A stretch of 20,730 bases of DNA from Silene noctiflora (Eukaryota > Streptophyta > Magnoliopsida > Caryophyllales > Caryophyllaceae). The stretch lies in NCBI GenBank assembly GCA_009801015.1, contig VHZZ01005712.1, positions 42,011-62,740 of the forward strand, given 5' to 3'. The stretch's first letter is position 1, and every line of letters begins with the position of its first letter. Both the position numbers and the translations under genes were made by a program. The notes beneath the pieces are model-generated. The model had not been told where the DNA came from and ran no database searches. It saw nothing but the letters and a program-made list of their open reading frames with translations. Positions 1 to 10,577 of this stretch are shown here, in pieces.

Positions 1-90
1 GGTTCATCAAATTTACGGGTCTTATCAGATCGGTTCTCGGTTATTTCGGGTCGGTTTTTCGGGTCGGGTCAGCTTTTGCCAGCTCTACTC
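1..90. repeat. GGTCGGGT-rich repeat end, probable transposon remnant
   Basis: The first 90 bases are built from degenerate GGTC/GGGTCGG words (for example TTTCGGGTCGGGTCAGC near 56-72) and finish in CAGCTTTTGCCAGCTCTAC. This kind of sequence, ending in a motif like CCAGCCCTA, is common at the ends of non-autonomous plant DNA transposons. The other end is off the left edge, so neither family nor target-site duplication can be judged. It lies about 290 bp upstream of the APC6 start codon. Confidence 0.4.
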
Positions 91-94
91 CAAA

Positions 95-384
95 TGTCGA
101 TAGAATATTCTCGATAATTAAAACCCGAATCTCCCAATCATCAACATAAAGCAAAAGTAAGTTCTGAATTTGACCATTAAAAAATCGAGTTGAAACTAAA
201 TCGAAATAAAAAGGGGTGAAGTAAGAGAAAATTGTCCCAGTTGTCGATAAAAACCCTCTCGATAATTAAAACCCTGAATCTCCCGCTCTTTACCACAAAA
301 CCAAACAAGAGCAACCAAGCTCTAAATTTGAACAGAGAAAAATCGAACCGAAATTAAACGGAATTAGAGCGAGAGGTAGAAGAT
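95..384 (+). repeat. Diverged tandem duplication in the APC6 leader/promoter
   Basis: Two related copies of roughly 135-145 bp lie head to tail. Copy 1 runs from about 95 to 228 and copy 2 from about 242 to 384. Matching blocks in the same order are TGTCGAT (95 and 242), TCGATAATTAAAACCC (111 and 259), GAATCTCCC, CTGAATTTGA versus CTAAATTTGA, then AAAATCGA followed by a GAAA(C/T)TAAA block, and a purine-rich tail. Copy 2 is about 10 bp longer in the middle and ends at the APC6 start codon. It probably spans the core promoter and 5' UTR, so it may give two alternative leader or initiation segments; that is inference. Confidence 0.7.
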
Positions 385-3300
385 GAAGATGAATAGCGAA
401 GAAGACGTTGAGAGAATGCGAGGAGTCGTCGGTGACTGTGTAAGCAAACACTTATATTCGTCCGCCATTTTCTTCGCCGATAAGGTCGCCGCCGTAACGT
501 GCGACGCCGGCGATATCTACATGCTTGCGCAGGCTCTTTTCCTCGGCCGCCATTTTCGTCGAGCTTATCACCTTCTCAACTCCTCGCTTGTTGTTCATCG
601 CGACCTTCGCTTCCTCTACCTCGCCGCCAAATGCCTCGTATGTTGCTAATTTCTTCTTGTTTTTCGCAATTTGCTGATTGATTAATTGTTTCGGTAATTG
701 TGATTGTTCCGAAGCGTAGTTTAAAGTGATATATTTTGATTTCTTCATGTTTTTGTGTTCTTCCTTGATTTGAATTATTGCAATTGATTGATTGATCGAA
801 AAACTGTGATTGAGTTGTGAAGCGGTGTTGAAAGTGATACATTTTGATGTCTTGTAGTAGCCTTTTGTGTTGATAGTTAAATTGAGTGTACTACTGTTGC
901 TAATTGTAATTTATGTTAGTTTTGCTTCATTGATATGGAAACATTGCTTGTGAGTGTAGCTAATTACTTTTGTTTCTCCGCGATTGCTTGATTGATTGAT
1001 TGATTGAGTTGTGAAGCGTAGTTTGAAGTGATACATATTGATTTTAAGTAGTAGTAGTAGTAATAATAGTAACTATATTGTGTAATTTGTAGGATTGTCG
1101 CTGCTGTTAGTGTATCATTTCGGAGTTGTGTAGGATATGCAATTGCAATTGAGTTGTGAAGCACTGATTTAAGTGATACATTTTGAATTCTAACAGGAGT
1201 AGCTAAGTGTTTTCTTTGTAGGATTGTCGCTGCTGTTTGTGTTTCGTTTGAGGATTTGTGTAGGTTATCACTAATTTCGTGCATATCTTGTATTTCAGTA
1301 TGTTCTTTGTAGGATTGTCGCTGCTGTTAATTTCAAATTTTTTGCTTCATTTATTCGAATTATTGAAATTGAGATATTAAGGAATGCTTATGATTCGTTG
1401 CTTGTCATGATTGTTAGTTTTAGTTTGGTGTTGGTTTACCGATTAATTGATTGAGTGATTTGGCAAGTGTATTTGAGTTGTGAATCGGTGTTTAGAGTGA
1501 TATATTTTGATTTTTAGTGGCTAAATGTGCTATTTGTTGGATTGGGGACGTGGTTAGTATTTCATTTGGGACTTGTGTAGGATATGCTATCAAGTTCATG
1601 CATGTGTTGGGGTGGGTTCTTAAGGAAAATTTAATGAAATGTTGTGGTTTAGTTTATTGTACTACTTGAGAATGTAGTAATTGTTTGTATTTTGAGTTAG
1701 AAATTACGTGAAGATGAATTGGAATCATGGGCTGTTCTGAGGAGTGAAGGACAATTTAATGTGTTCGGTTTGATTCGGCAATTTAGGTGATAATGTCGTT
1801 TAAAAATTAATTTTTTGTGGTGTTAAATTTCCGCTGATGTGGTACAGGAGGAGTTAAAAGAATGGGATCAGTGTTTACAACTGCTTGGAGATGCTAAAGT
1901 TGATGAACATGGCCATGTCAACGACTCAAAAGATGGCAATGCCATGTATCTTGATAAGGATGGAGAAGATCGTGAGATCAATGTGAGTTTTTACTTTCTG
2001 ATGTTTGGGTCTTGCTTCAGTTGCTTGTATTTTGATCTTTCTTCAAGCATTGATGTTGGCAGGCATTTAATGGATAACATTATCAAAATTATGGTTGTTC
2101 TTGCGCATTGGATTGGCTGTGTATTTGAGGGTTTTAGTAGCATCATGTTGATGCTCTCGACATTCGACAAGTCTTTGAAATACAATGTCGCTGGAATGTT
2201 TCGGTTGAGGACATCATTTTTCCATTTTTAACAAAAAATAATTCAGTACCCTTTTTTTGGCATCATTTCTACCTGAGCCAAGCACTTGGTAGTTTTGGTT
2301 TTAATATAATGGGATAAAGTAAAAAAATCATTAACTTGTAAGCAAACAATTATCACTGTGGTTCGACCAAATCCACCTTTCTTTTTTATATCAACACAAA
2401 GATGAAACTTGGGATTATGAGGCATAGGTACTGTACTATTGGGGCTTCTTAGACACTGACGTATGACATATCTTATATGTAATTCAGTAATATTCATACC
2501 TTGTCTCAGGATGGTGTTTGTCCCTTATAATTAGAGTTTGGGCCAGGAATGATTATCTATATAATTTCTTAATATTGTTATGGACTTTATTTCATTGTGG
2601 TTTCGGTTGAATGGAGATGTGTTTGCTGGCTTGTGATTGGTTATTTTGTTTTGAGGATGCTCTGATAATTGGCTGGAGTATTTATGATTTTCAACACTTG
2701 AAATTTTTCTGTTTCTGCAGATTGCAGCGGCTATATGTTTTCTGAGAGGAAGAGCTTATGAGGCACTGGAAAATCGTGCCCAAGCACGCCTTTGGTGAGC
2801 CGCTTCACAATCATGCTTGTTTTTTCTGTTAATAAGTTCATCTTTTCACGTATCCATTTATCATGTTATTTAAACATAACTTGATTTGACAAAGCTTCTC
2901 ACATTTCATGCCTTTTTAGGTATAAAGCTGCTATCAAAGCTGATCCTTTGTGCTATGAGGTACGTTTGTGATGTTTGAGCGGTATTTGCTAACTTCTTTT
3001 TCTTGTGTGCATTTGACATATTAGTTCTGTTTTAACTTGTCTGTATACGAGAAGTTGAGATGCTGCTTGCCTAAAAATTGATTATTTTTTTTCTACTTAA
3101 CTACAAAATGGATAGATTGCGGCATTTCATCTTCCTTTAAATTACCCTCTTCTCTCTGGCGAGATTAGGCAGAGTACCTTACCAAAATTCTGGGTTATAC
3201 CTGCATTGTTCTAGTGGACATAATTAATGAAGAATGTACATATTCTTACTGCTGATTTTTTATGCTTTCTAGGCTCTGGAGCGTCTTATTGAAAATCATA

Positions 3301-6300
3301 TGCTTACATGTGAGGAAGGTATAGGAAATATCTTGTTGATTTGGTTTCGTTATGAGATACTTGAAACTATCGAAATATGTTTACATGCTGTTTTATTGTC
3401 TTGTGGGGATTTCAGTTCCATACATCACAATTTTATGGAAACTATAAGTAGGTGTATATAGTGCCCAAATTAATTTATCAGCTATTTTTCTTTTGTTTTA
3501 TTTAAATTGTTTACGTGTCTGATTTTCAGAATCCAATTTGATATCTTCACTGCAATTCAGCCGTCAAGATGGGTGGCTTTGTTCATTTTACTCTTGCCTT
3601 GTAACAAAAGTAAGTACTTTCTTGATCTGCAGTGGAACACATGGCACAAAGATGCATATTGTTACAAGCGATATTTATTTTGCTCTGTTTCAAACTATTG
3701 TTTATCTCTCTGATGGGTGTATTTTAGCTGATAAAGCACACCATAAATTCAGGCAGATGATATATTAAAAATTAGTACATGTTGCCGTTAGTGACTTTTA
3801 AGTGATAGTTTACATGTCTTTTAGACATGTCTGTGACTATCATTTCTTTTCTGATATTGTGTTTCCAGCATGACAAAGATGATGTAATTGAAGACAAATT
3901 TAAAGATCTTGAAAAAGAAAATATCACTGCTTCATCAGATTCGTCCTTCACAGGAACATTGAAGAACAACACAGATCTTTTGGCATGCAAAGCTGAATAC
4001 TACCATCAATGTGGTGAATATCAGAAATGTTTTGAACTAACTTCTCTGTGAGTATGTATCATTGTTTTCGTATTTCATTCACTACGACTACTCTGCTGCA
4101 AATGTCTGAGTGTCGGACTAGGTCCATGTCCAAGTGTCATGAGTCGAGTCCATGTTGCTTGAGAAAATTCTTTTGTGCTAATTGAAAATTCTTTATCATA
4201 TCAGACAATCATCGCCTCACTTAAGTTTACTTTATTTGGACCTAACGATATTTGCTTGCTCTGTTTCATTCATTCAGGTTGCTTGAAAAAGATCATTTTC
4301 ATCTCAAGTGTACTCAGGTACATTTGGCTGCTGCCATGGAGCTCAACCAGTCTAATGAGCTCTATATGATGGCATGCAATCTAGTCAAGGACTTTCCTCA
4401 AAAGTAAGAAAACCCCAGCATAATTCATCACAGTTTTTTTATTAGATAGGAACATCGTTTTATTGCTATTATAACAAATGCTTTCTTAGTTCTCTCATGA
4501 TGTATCTCAGAAGTACAAATATACACACAAGTACATGTCAAAGGTAGGAATCGGCTATTTTTTAGAGCCAAAATCATGGGTTTTGTCTTGGAATTGGGTG
4601 TTCAGTGTCGGTATAATTATACCCATGTCTAAGTGTCAACTGTCCGACACATTTATTTGAGGAAATAAACGAAGACTAAACAACGTAGGTACCACTAACC
4701 ACCCTTACCCAAATACTTGCTCTGTTTATGTTTTGAGGCCGTTCTATCGAGTTCATACTCTGTAGATGAATCTATGTGCTCTTTGACCAGATCTTGGGGA
4801 TGACTATTTATACTCCTTACCTCAGTTCATCATGCATTAATCTTAATCTATCCTATTGTCAGTAAGCCACTTGAAGTTGCTAAATGACTTTGTATTTTGG
4901 AGTTAGTCTTTGTTTTGCATGCTTTTTTCATCAGTAATTTTGACCTTTTCTTTTTCTTTCAGGGCTCTTTCATGGTTTGCTGTAGGGTGCTACTATTTCT
5001 GCATCAAAAAATATGATCAATCAAGGCGATACTTTTGGTATGGCTCGACTCACATCTATATGTAGTCATCTACTTCCTAGAATCCCTGTTCCTCTTTAAA
5101 AAGCATTTTGTAGATTAGAAAAGTAAAGAATGAGCTGGGCAACAGTGTTGATAAAATTTGACAAAGTCCCTAGTTGTATTGAGATATCTTTTCCTCCTTT
5201 TTTTCTTAAAAAATTTAGCTTCTACTATATTGCTAAGAGAAACTGTGATTTCAATGATTTGAGGATAGGAGTCCTCTAAGGATGATTGAAGATCAATAAA
5301 ATATAATTAAATTAAATAGCATGCCTTTTATGCCATAAAGGCATAAACCATTGTTTTGAATATTGGGAGGAACCCTTCTAGAGTAGTGCCAAGGAGAAGC
5401 AATGCTCACCACCCTATTGGAGTAGAGGGTACATGTTATTGGGTGTGTACAAAGTAATAACCTATCTTAATAAAATTTATATACCCTCGTTAAGAAGTAG
5501 AGCAATTTTGACTTTCGGCAGAGGACCATCACTGATTACTCTTGGTATAGTTGTATAAAAGTATAAAACAGGGTCCCTTGAAATCTGAATGTTCTTTGCT
5601 TTATCAATTTCAGCAAAGCAACAAATTTAGAAGGCTCGTTTTTGCCTGCTTGGATTGGTCAAGGGAATGCATATGCTGCACTAGAGGAAGGTGATCAAGC
5701 AATGTTGTCTTATCGGACTGCTGCTCGTTTGTTTCCTGGGTATTCTTCATGGCATTTCTAGTATTGAGATTTTGTGACTGTTCCTCTTTTTAAACCGCTT
5801 ATTTTCCGCTATTGGTTAAAACTTGAAAGTGTGATTGCATCCTTGTAAGACATTGTGGTTATTCTTAGAGTATTGTTATTGCTGATTTTAATGAGTTATT
5901 TGTCTTTTTATTTGACAACTATTTGCATACAGTCTCAATTAATATGAGATGGAATCCATCTGGCTTTATGGAATATGTTGGTATCCGCCAGTATTGCATT
6001 GCGCACTGCCAACCTATGATGGTGGCTGTTCTGCTCTTGAGACTTGAGAGTAGTCGTACAATATGCTACTGTTATTCACTCGTGGAGTTTTGGGGCATTT
6101 GACATTTTGACTAGGATTGTTGTTAGAGCATTGTTATTTACTGTTGTTACTCAAGTCCGTGGCATTGTTGTTTTGGTGGTGTGGTCTTAGTGTCAGTTAT
6201 CACCTATGAATTATACCTTTTACACATTGCAACTTGATCTTTCAATATTCCAGGTGTCACCTACCGACCTTGTACATAGGCATGGAATACATGCGAACAC

Positions 6301-8587
6301 ACAGCTTCAAACTTGCAGAACAGGTTAGCACTATATTAAACAATTACTTCTTTTGGTCTCCTCTTTGTGTTCCTTCAATCAGCTCTTGTACTTTTGATAT
6401 GGAACATACTAAAATGGGAAGCATTAGTGAACCGCCTCAGTCAAGACATAATCTGGAACCTTTGCTCTTTGCCCCTTTGAAGATTGTATGACTCTACTCA
6501 TGGAGCGACATGCATGGTATCAAAATCTGGGCCACAAGATCGCATGGTGTGCGACGATCGAGTGGTCAAGACTAAAAGCAAAAGTTGATACAATACTCCC
6601 AAGTGTATCATGCCTGCGATAGTACTGTTTCTTGCTGTAGATGTTATATGCTCTGGTAGTTTCCTAGTTTCCTCTTGTCATATAACATAAGGGCACTAAC
6701 TTATTTTTGTTTCGTTTCAGTTTTTCTTACAGGCAAAGACAATTTGCTCGTCTGATCCTCTTGTATACAATGAACTAGGTGTTGTTGCCTATCACATGAA
6801 GGAGTATGTGTCTTTCCCTTCCCGGCTTATATCCTGCTAAGCCTTATTGTTATATTTGTTTCAAAAGCTTTTGTTCCAAATTTATTTTATGAAGTCTTGT
6901 AATCATCAAAACAATTCTCATCTTGGCAAAAGAGGGAAGTATTAAAATGGTTGAGTGGCATTTCTCTGGGATCTGCATCTCTCTCTGAATAAGTTTTTAC
7001 AGTTTGGTAAATTTTACTTTATTATGGGACATGGTCTCTATCCGTAGATGTGTTTGAAGGCGTAGTTCTGACTCCTTAGTGTTACTTGGTTAAGTGATTT
7101 ACTTCCATATCCGTGTGATTTGTGATTCTTTACTATGTACATTTCATGTAATTTCTGATGGAACTTGTGTCCCCCTAAAAAACTTGATAAATGTTTACTG
7201 GATAACTGGGTTTTCTATGGTTTTATTTTCATACAAGTTCTCCGGCAAACTTTTCTAGTTCTGATATGGGCTATATACTTATATGCCTGTTTACTGTGAT
7301 TATCACAACTACAGACTGTTTAGGCAATAATTTTCTCGTGGTGTTCGTAGATATTTAAGATGAAAGGGGCACGATTTATATGATGTGATTCACTGGTTTA
7401 ATGGCTATGTACAGTCATATTCCTCAATCTGCTATCTCTTCGAAATTTCAGGTACAAAAAGGCAGTTCGGTGGTTTGAGAAAACATTGTTAATTATCCCA
7501 ACATCTATTAACGAATTATGGGAATCCACCGTGGTTAACCTCGCGCATGCTTACAGAAAATTAAGGTATCCCCTCGTCTAAGTCATTTTACTTTACGATG
7601 CAGGAGATTTAGTTCTTAGCTTCCAGACTTGGTGTGCGTGCTTATTCTGCTTCTTGATGGTGTAAACTGTAAAGAGATACTTGGCTTCAGTGCTTAGTTC
7701 TGCTTCCGTGTTTCAGGATGTATGGTGAGGCTATCAAACAATATGAAAAAGCACTTACACTTTCAACCAAGAGTCTAAGCACTTATTCAGGCCTTGCATA
7801 CACTTATCAGCTGCAGGTAACCGTGTTTTTAATATTTCAATCTTGTAAGCGTCTACAAAATCTCTTCTTTTGGACTTAGACATGGTTGATTCCACATACT
7901 TCTTCATTCATTAGAAAGTGCTTTTTCTGCTGATATGAGTACGAAAGTTTGAAACCTCACATTAGGAGGAAATTAATAGGTTTACACATTTTTGTTAAAT
8001 TCATGGATATTTTTATAAGGTTTGGTTAGTATTACTCATATGGGAATGAACTTTGGTAGAATTTCCTACTAACTAGACGGAATAGGCAATTAACCGTCCT
8101 TTTTTCAGTTCCACTGTGTGTTAACTGAGATTTCATGGGAAATTTTGATGCCAATGCAAGTAAACAAATCTCTGTTTTTCCCCCCAATTCTCACGAATTC
8201 AAATCTGATGTGAATCAAAGTGGCTATTCGAAAGATTCAATTACTGTAGTAGTGGTGAATGTTGACAAATTAATACCAAATATTCGACGAGACTATTTTG
8301 CATGTGAGGCCTAGACACTCACCTCTTGAAATTGTATGATGCAGGGAGATTGCAACGCCGCGATCACAAATTATCACAAGGTAGAATTTCATGGATTTCT
8401 TTTTCATTATGATATCATTGTCTTGTTAATTTGCTCCTATTAATCGATCTAATAAAGAAAGTTAAATTGTTTCAAACAGGCATTATGGCTAAAGCCTGAT
8501 GATCAGTTCTGCACAGAGATGTTAACTCTGGCACTTGCCGAGGAGAGCCATCGTGATCCTGATTCCATACCTGGACTGCTAGCTTAA
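383..8587 (+). CDS. APC6: Anaphase-promoting complex subunit 6 (APC6/CDC16), 16 exons
   Basis: APC6 is a TPR scaffold subunit of the APC/C, the nuclear E3 ubiquitin ligase that drives cyclin and securin destruction. Exons: 383-637, 1848-1982, 2721-2794, 2920-2959, 3273-3318, 3530-3609, 3869-4047, 4278-4403, 4963-5037, 5614-5739, 6254-6323, 6721-6803, 7452-7565, 7717-7816, 8345-8380, 8480-8587. Every intron is GT-AG and frame is kept, giving 1647 nt and 548 aa, close to the Arabidopsis protein (about 543). An in-frame TAG two codons upstream fixes the start at 383, although Met3 is also possible. Family signatures include SKHLYSSAIFFADKVAA (about 20-36), EELKEWDQC (from 86), LACKAEYYHQCGEYQKCFE (about 248-266), LPTLYIGMEYMRTHS (about 381-395), VYNELGVVAYHMKEY and TKSLSTYSGLAYTY. 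Successive TPR-like helices run from about residue 225 to 520. The short tail after LKPDDQFCTEML is family-variable. Identity is very secure; exact exon ends are my reading. Confidence 0.95.
711..1554 (+). repeat. Dispersed degenerate repeat family inside APC6 intron 1
   Basis: Intron 1 (638-1847, the longest in the gene) contains two interspersed motifs. Motif A, roughly GTTGTGAAGCG plus AAGTGATACATTTTGAT, occurs near 711-740, 813-848, 1006-1043, 1151-1187 and 1475-1511. Motif B, TTGTAGGATTGTCGCTGCTG, occurs at 1087-1108, 1216-1237 and 1307-1328, with a weaker copy at about 1534-1554. GATT runs (985-1005) and TAG/TAA triplets (1046-1070) lie among them. The order suggests repeated segmental duplication followed by decay. 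No ORF is involved. Confidence 0.7.
4108..4140. repeat. GTGTCGG/CCATGTC repeat, copy in APC6 intron 7
   Basis: The segment reads AGTGTCGGA, a short spacer, then CCATGTCCAAGTGTCA. It is built from the same words in the same order as the segment at 4603-4650 in the next intron. Similar TGTCGGACAC-type blocks are scattered in many plant genomes. I see no terminal repeats that would define an element. Confidence 0.45.
4603..4650. repeat. GTGTCGG/CCATGTC repeat, copy in APC6 intron 8
   Basis: The segment reads CAGTGTCGG, an AT-rich spacer, CCATGTCTAAGTGTCA, then CTGTCCGACAC. The outer GTGTCGG and CCGACAC form an inverted pair that could fold. It is related to the copy at 4108-4140, about 500 bp away, with exon 8 between them. 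Confidence 0.45.
5321..5347. repeat. Short perfect inverted repeat in APC6 intron 9
   Basis: TTTATGCC (5327-5334) pairs with GGCATAAA (5340-5347) across a 5-base loop. An overlapping alternative pairing of ATGCCTTT (5321-5328) with AAAGGCAT (5337-5344) is also possible. It lies mid-intron, away from the splice sites. No function is implied. Confidence 0.5.
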
Positions 8588-9181
8588 TCTGAAATTCACA
8601 TTCCTGTCCTAGAGTACTTTAGGTGTTCAAAACAGCTATTTTTTCGATAGAATTATTATATACTCATTTACAACTGTATCATTATTGGCTTATTGCAATG
8701 TTAATATTTGCATTCCTGTTGTAACATTTTTGTGTTAGTATGGGTATCTCGTCTTCTTCGTAGTAATTTCACTTCAATCTGAATCTTGATTAGCGATTTC
8801 TGTTGTAGCGGAGTTAAGAATTAAGACGTGCACATGAGAGGAAGAAGACGGAAATCCAGATCACAGATTTTTTTTCTGCCTGTAAATGCGCTTGCATTGA
8901 GCCTTTTTTCACAACAAAAAAACACGGAAACCTCACCAGAGTCGTCACCAACGTACAAACTATGTTGAAGAAACCAAACACCAATGGTTTATTAAGGAAT
9001 TATGGAAGATGTGCAGTTTACACACAATGAGTACATGAAAAAATCCGAATACAAGTTCAGGCTGTCCGAAAGAATAGGCAGGTAGTAATTCCGAAAAAAT
9101 GTGCAGAAATTTCGAGCTAAAATCCAGATAAACACTAAAGCACAGCAACTCTTGGTCTCTTAACACATGTTCCCCTCTTGG
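8588..9181. other. APC6 3' flank and convergent intergenic sequence
   Basis: This stretch has no credible coding sequence. The first 100-150 bases after the APC6 stop are AT-rich with several AATATT/TTGTAA-type signals and presumably form the 3' UTR and poly(A) region. The part nearest 9181 would be the 3' UTR of the minus-strand exon remnant at 9182-9268 if that exon is or was expressed. A 68-codon minus-strand frame at 8960-9166 shows no family features and I do not call it. Confidence 0.5.
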
Positions 9182-9268
9182 CTACTTAACCTTGGAAAAT
9201 CTCATCTGTTGAAACTCAACCGGAACGGGAGGATACGATGCATCGTCTTGGCTACAACTTATAAACCT
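9182..9268 (-). pseudogene. Isolated terminal-exon-like coding fragment, family unknown
   Basis: On the minus strand a good acceptor (pyrimidine-rich stretch ending TTGTGCAG) is followed at 9268 by 28 sense codons and a TAG at 9184-9182. The peptide starts RFISCSQDDASYPP and ends PVPVEFQQMRFSKVK. It reads like a genuine protein C-terminus: no low complexity and mixed charged and aromatic residues. Immediately upstream (9271-9460 on the minus strand) I find no further open exon, and the next minus-strand gene is ALG2, which has its own intact end. So this is either a fragment of a gene whose body was lost or moved, or the last exon of a gene whose other exons I failed to see. I do not recognise the family. 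Confidence 0.4.
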
Positions 9269-9901
9269 CTGCACAATTAAATACAACAAATATAATGCGG
9301 AAAAAAACTGTCTTGAAATCTCAGATTCTGGTCTTGGTCCATGGCCTATATTGCCTCAAAATGCGGTAAAATGCAGACATGGTAATTTCAAAAACCATGA
9401 TAACTCAATCGAGAGTAGGTGTCGTGGCCGATAATTAAAAACCTAGTTTCAAAATACATTTTAAGTGGTTAATCAAATGAACAAACCCGACAAACAAATC
9501 ATTAAATTAATAAGAGATGTAAACAAGACAAGACTCAGAGTAAAACCTATGCTCGGAAAATTATCATCAATCTACTACCAACTCAAACACTTGAGGGCAG
9601 CCGTAAGTCCGGCCTTTTTACTCATCATTGTCAACTTTTTAATACTAATATACTATCACAAATCCAATGCACAAAATATAAATTTCAAAAAAAAAAAAAA
9701 AAAAAACGGACACAAATTTTTCATGACCAATACTCGCTCCGTCAATTTTTTGTTTTTGTAGGGTTTTTGATTGGAAGCGCCCAAGAAAGAGACTGAGATT
9801 TTAGAAGGGTTTTATAGAAAAATGGCTTCTTCTCTCCCCATTTATGTACTGGGCCTGCCTGTTGGTTCAACAACTGACTTGTATGAAGAACCCACCAAGT
9901 T
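9269..9901. other. Intergenic, AT-rich, with a 20-A tract
   Basis: There is no convincing gene here. Frames on the plus strand at 9465-9761 and 9771-10031 lack family signatures. The first runs straight through an uninterrupted A20 tract (9687-9706), giving a poly-lysine stretch typical of non-coding sequence. The A tract could be the tail of an old retroposed sequence, but I found no target-site duplication or internal Pol III boxes to support that. Confidence 0.5.
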
Positions 9902-10344
9902 TAGGTCCGGACCGGTGAAATGGACTGGACCGGATCATTTAGTCTGGATCAAAACAGGATCCAATTCTTTTAGGTCCTTTCCTTGGTCCTTATTGTTTGA
10001 CTTTCGATTTTCGGTCCCGTCTGGTCTATAAGACCACCAAATGGACTGAAATATATGGTTTTCACGTCTATTTATTGAAACTTTGTAAATGAATCAAATA
10101 TTTTACGCTTAAATTGCACTATAAACTCAATTATACAATTATTTAAACTAAACAATAGTTCAGATACCTATTTTATTTAATTTGCTGAATTTAAAATTCA
10201 ATAATCATATACTAAATATCGACAAATCATACTTTTTGGTCCATTTCAGTCAAAAACTAGATCGCACCGAAAAAATCGGGATTGATCCGATCCAGGACCG
10301 AAACTTTTAGGTCCGGTCTGGTTTTGGACCGTTGCTCAGCCCTA
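9902..10344. repeat. GGTCC-rich degenerate element, hAT-like ends suspected
   Basis: Both sides are rich in GGTCCGGACC-type words: TAGGTCCGGACCGG near 9902, and TTTAGGTCCGGTCTGG plus GGACCGTTGCTCAGCCCTA at 10307-10344. The centre is AT-rich. The right end, TTGCTCAGCCCTA, is the reverse complement of TAGGGCTGAGCAA, a terminal motif seen on many non-autonomous plant elements. I could not find a clean matching left terminus, so the boundaries are approximate and the class is a guess. Confidence 0.4.
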
Positions 10345-10501
10345 CCTTTCTGTCCACGAAACCCAACTTGCCCGGCCATCCTGCTGTTTTAGTCGACATG
10401 GACTTTCGTGAGCAATCGTTCAAGTTAGCATGGGGATTCTTACAAAATCTAATATTGATGTACTAAAAGGAGTATTTGCTAATCTTTTTGTGCTCAATAT
10501 T
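10345..10501. other. Intergenic spacer without recognisable features
   Basis: This is a short AT-rich spacer between two repeats. I see no ORF, RNA gene or repeat in it. Confidence 0.5.
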
Positions 10502-10577
10502 AGGGCTTTGTTCTTTTAGACTCAATTCAATTCAATTCAGTTCAGTTCACGTGATTCGAGTCCATAAGAACGGGGAC
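10502..10577. mobile_element. Very short MITE-like inverted-repeat element
   Basis: The outer parts pair as imperfect inverted repeats: AGGGCTTTGTTCTTTTAGA on the left, against AGTCCCCGTTCTTATGGA as the reverse complement of the right (shared GTTCTT core and G/C-rich tip). The centre is a repeat of TTCAA/TTCAG pentamers (10520-10549). This layout, GGGC...TTGTTCTTTT then TCAATTCAATTCAG then AAGAAC..GGG, is like the many small hAT-type MITEs of plant genomes. A clear 8-bp target duplication was not found. Confidence 0.45.

Noticed and set aside
985..1070. GATT and TAG/TAA runs considered as a separate microsatellite locus
   Set aside because: They are short and imperfect and are part of the wider intron-1 repeat family, so not listed on their own.
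6515..6532. TGGTATCAAAATCTGGGC, like a retrotransposon primer-binding site
   Set aside because: Resemblance to the initiator-tRNA site of Copia elements is partial. No LTR, polypurine tract or gag/pol coding was seen around it in APC6 intron 11.
9465..9761. 98-codon plus-strand ORF
   Set aside because: It reads through the A20 tract as poly-lysine, has no family features and lies in AT-rich intergenic sequence.
9771..10031. 86-codon plus-strand ORF
   Set aside because: Most of it overlaps the GGTCC-rich repeat. The protein shows no recognisable domain and no splice context.
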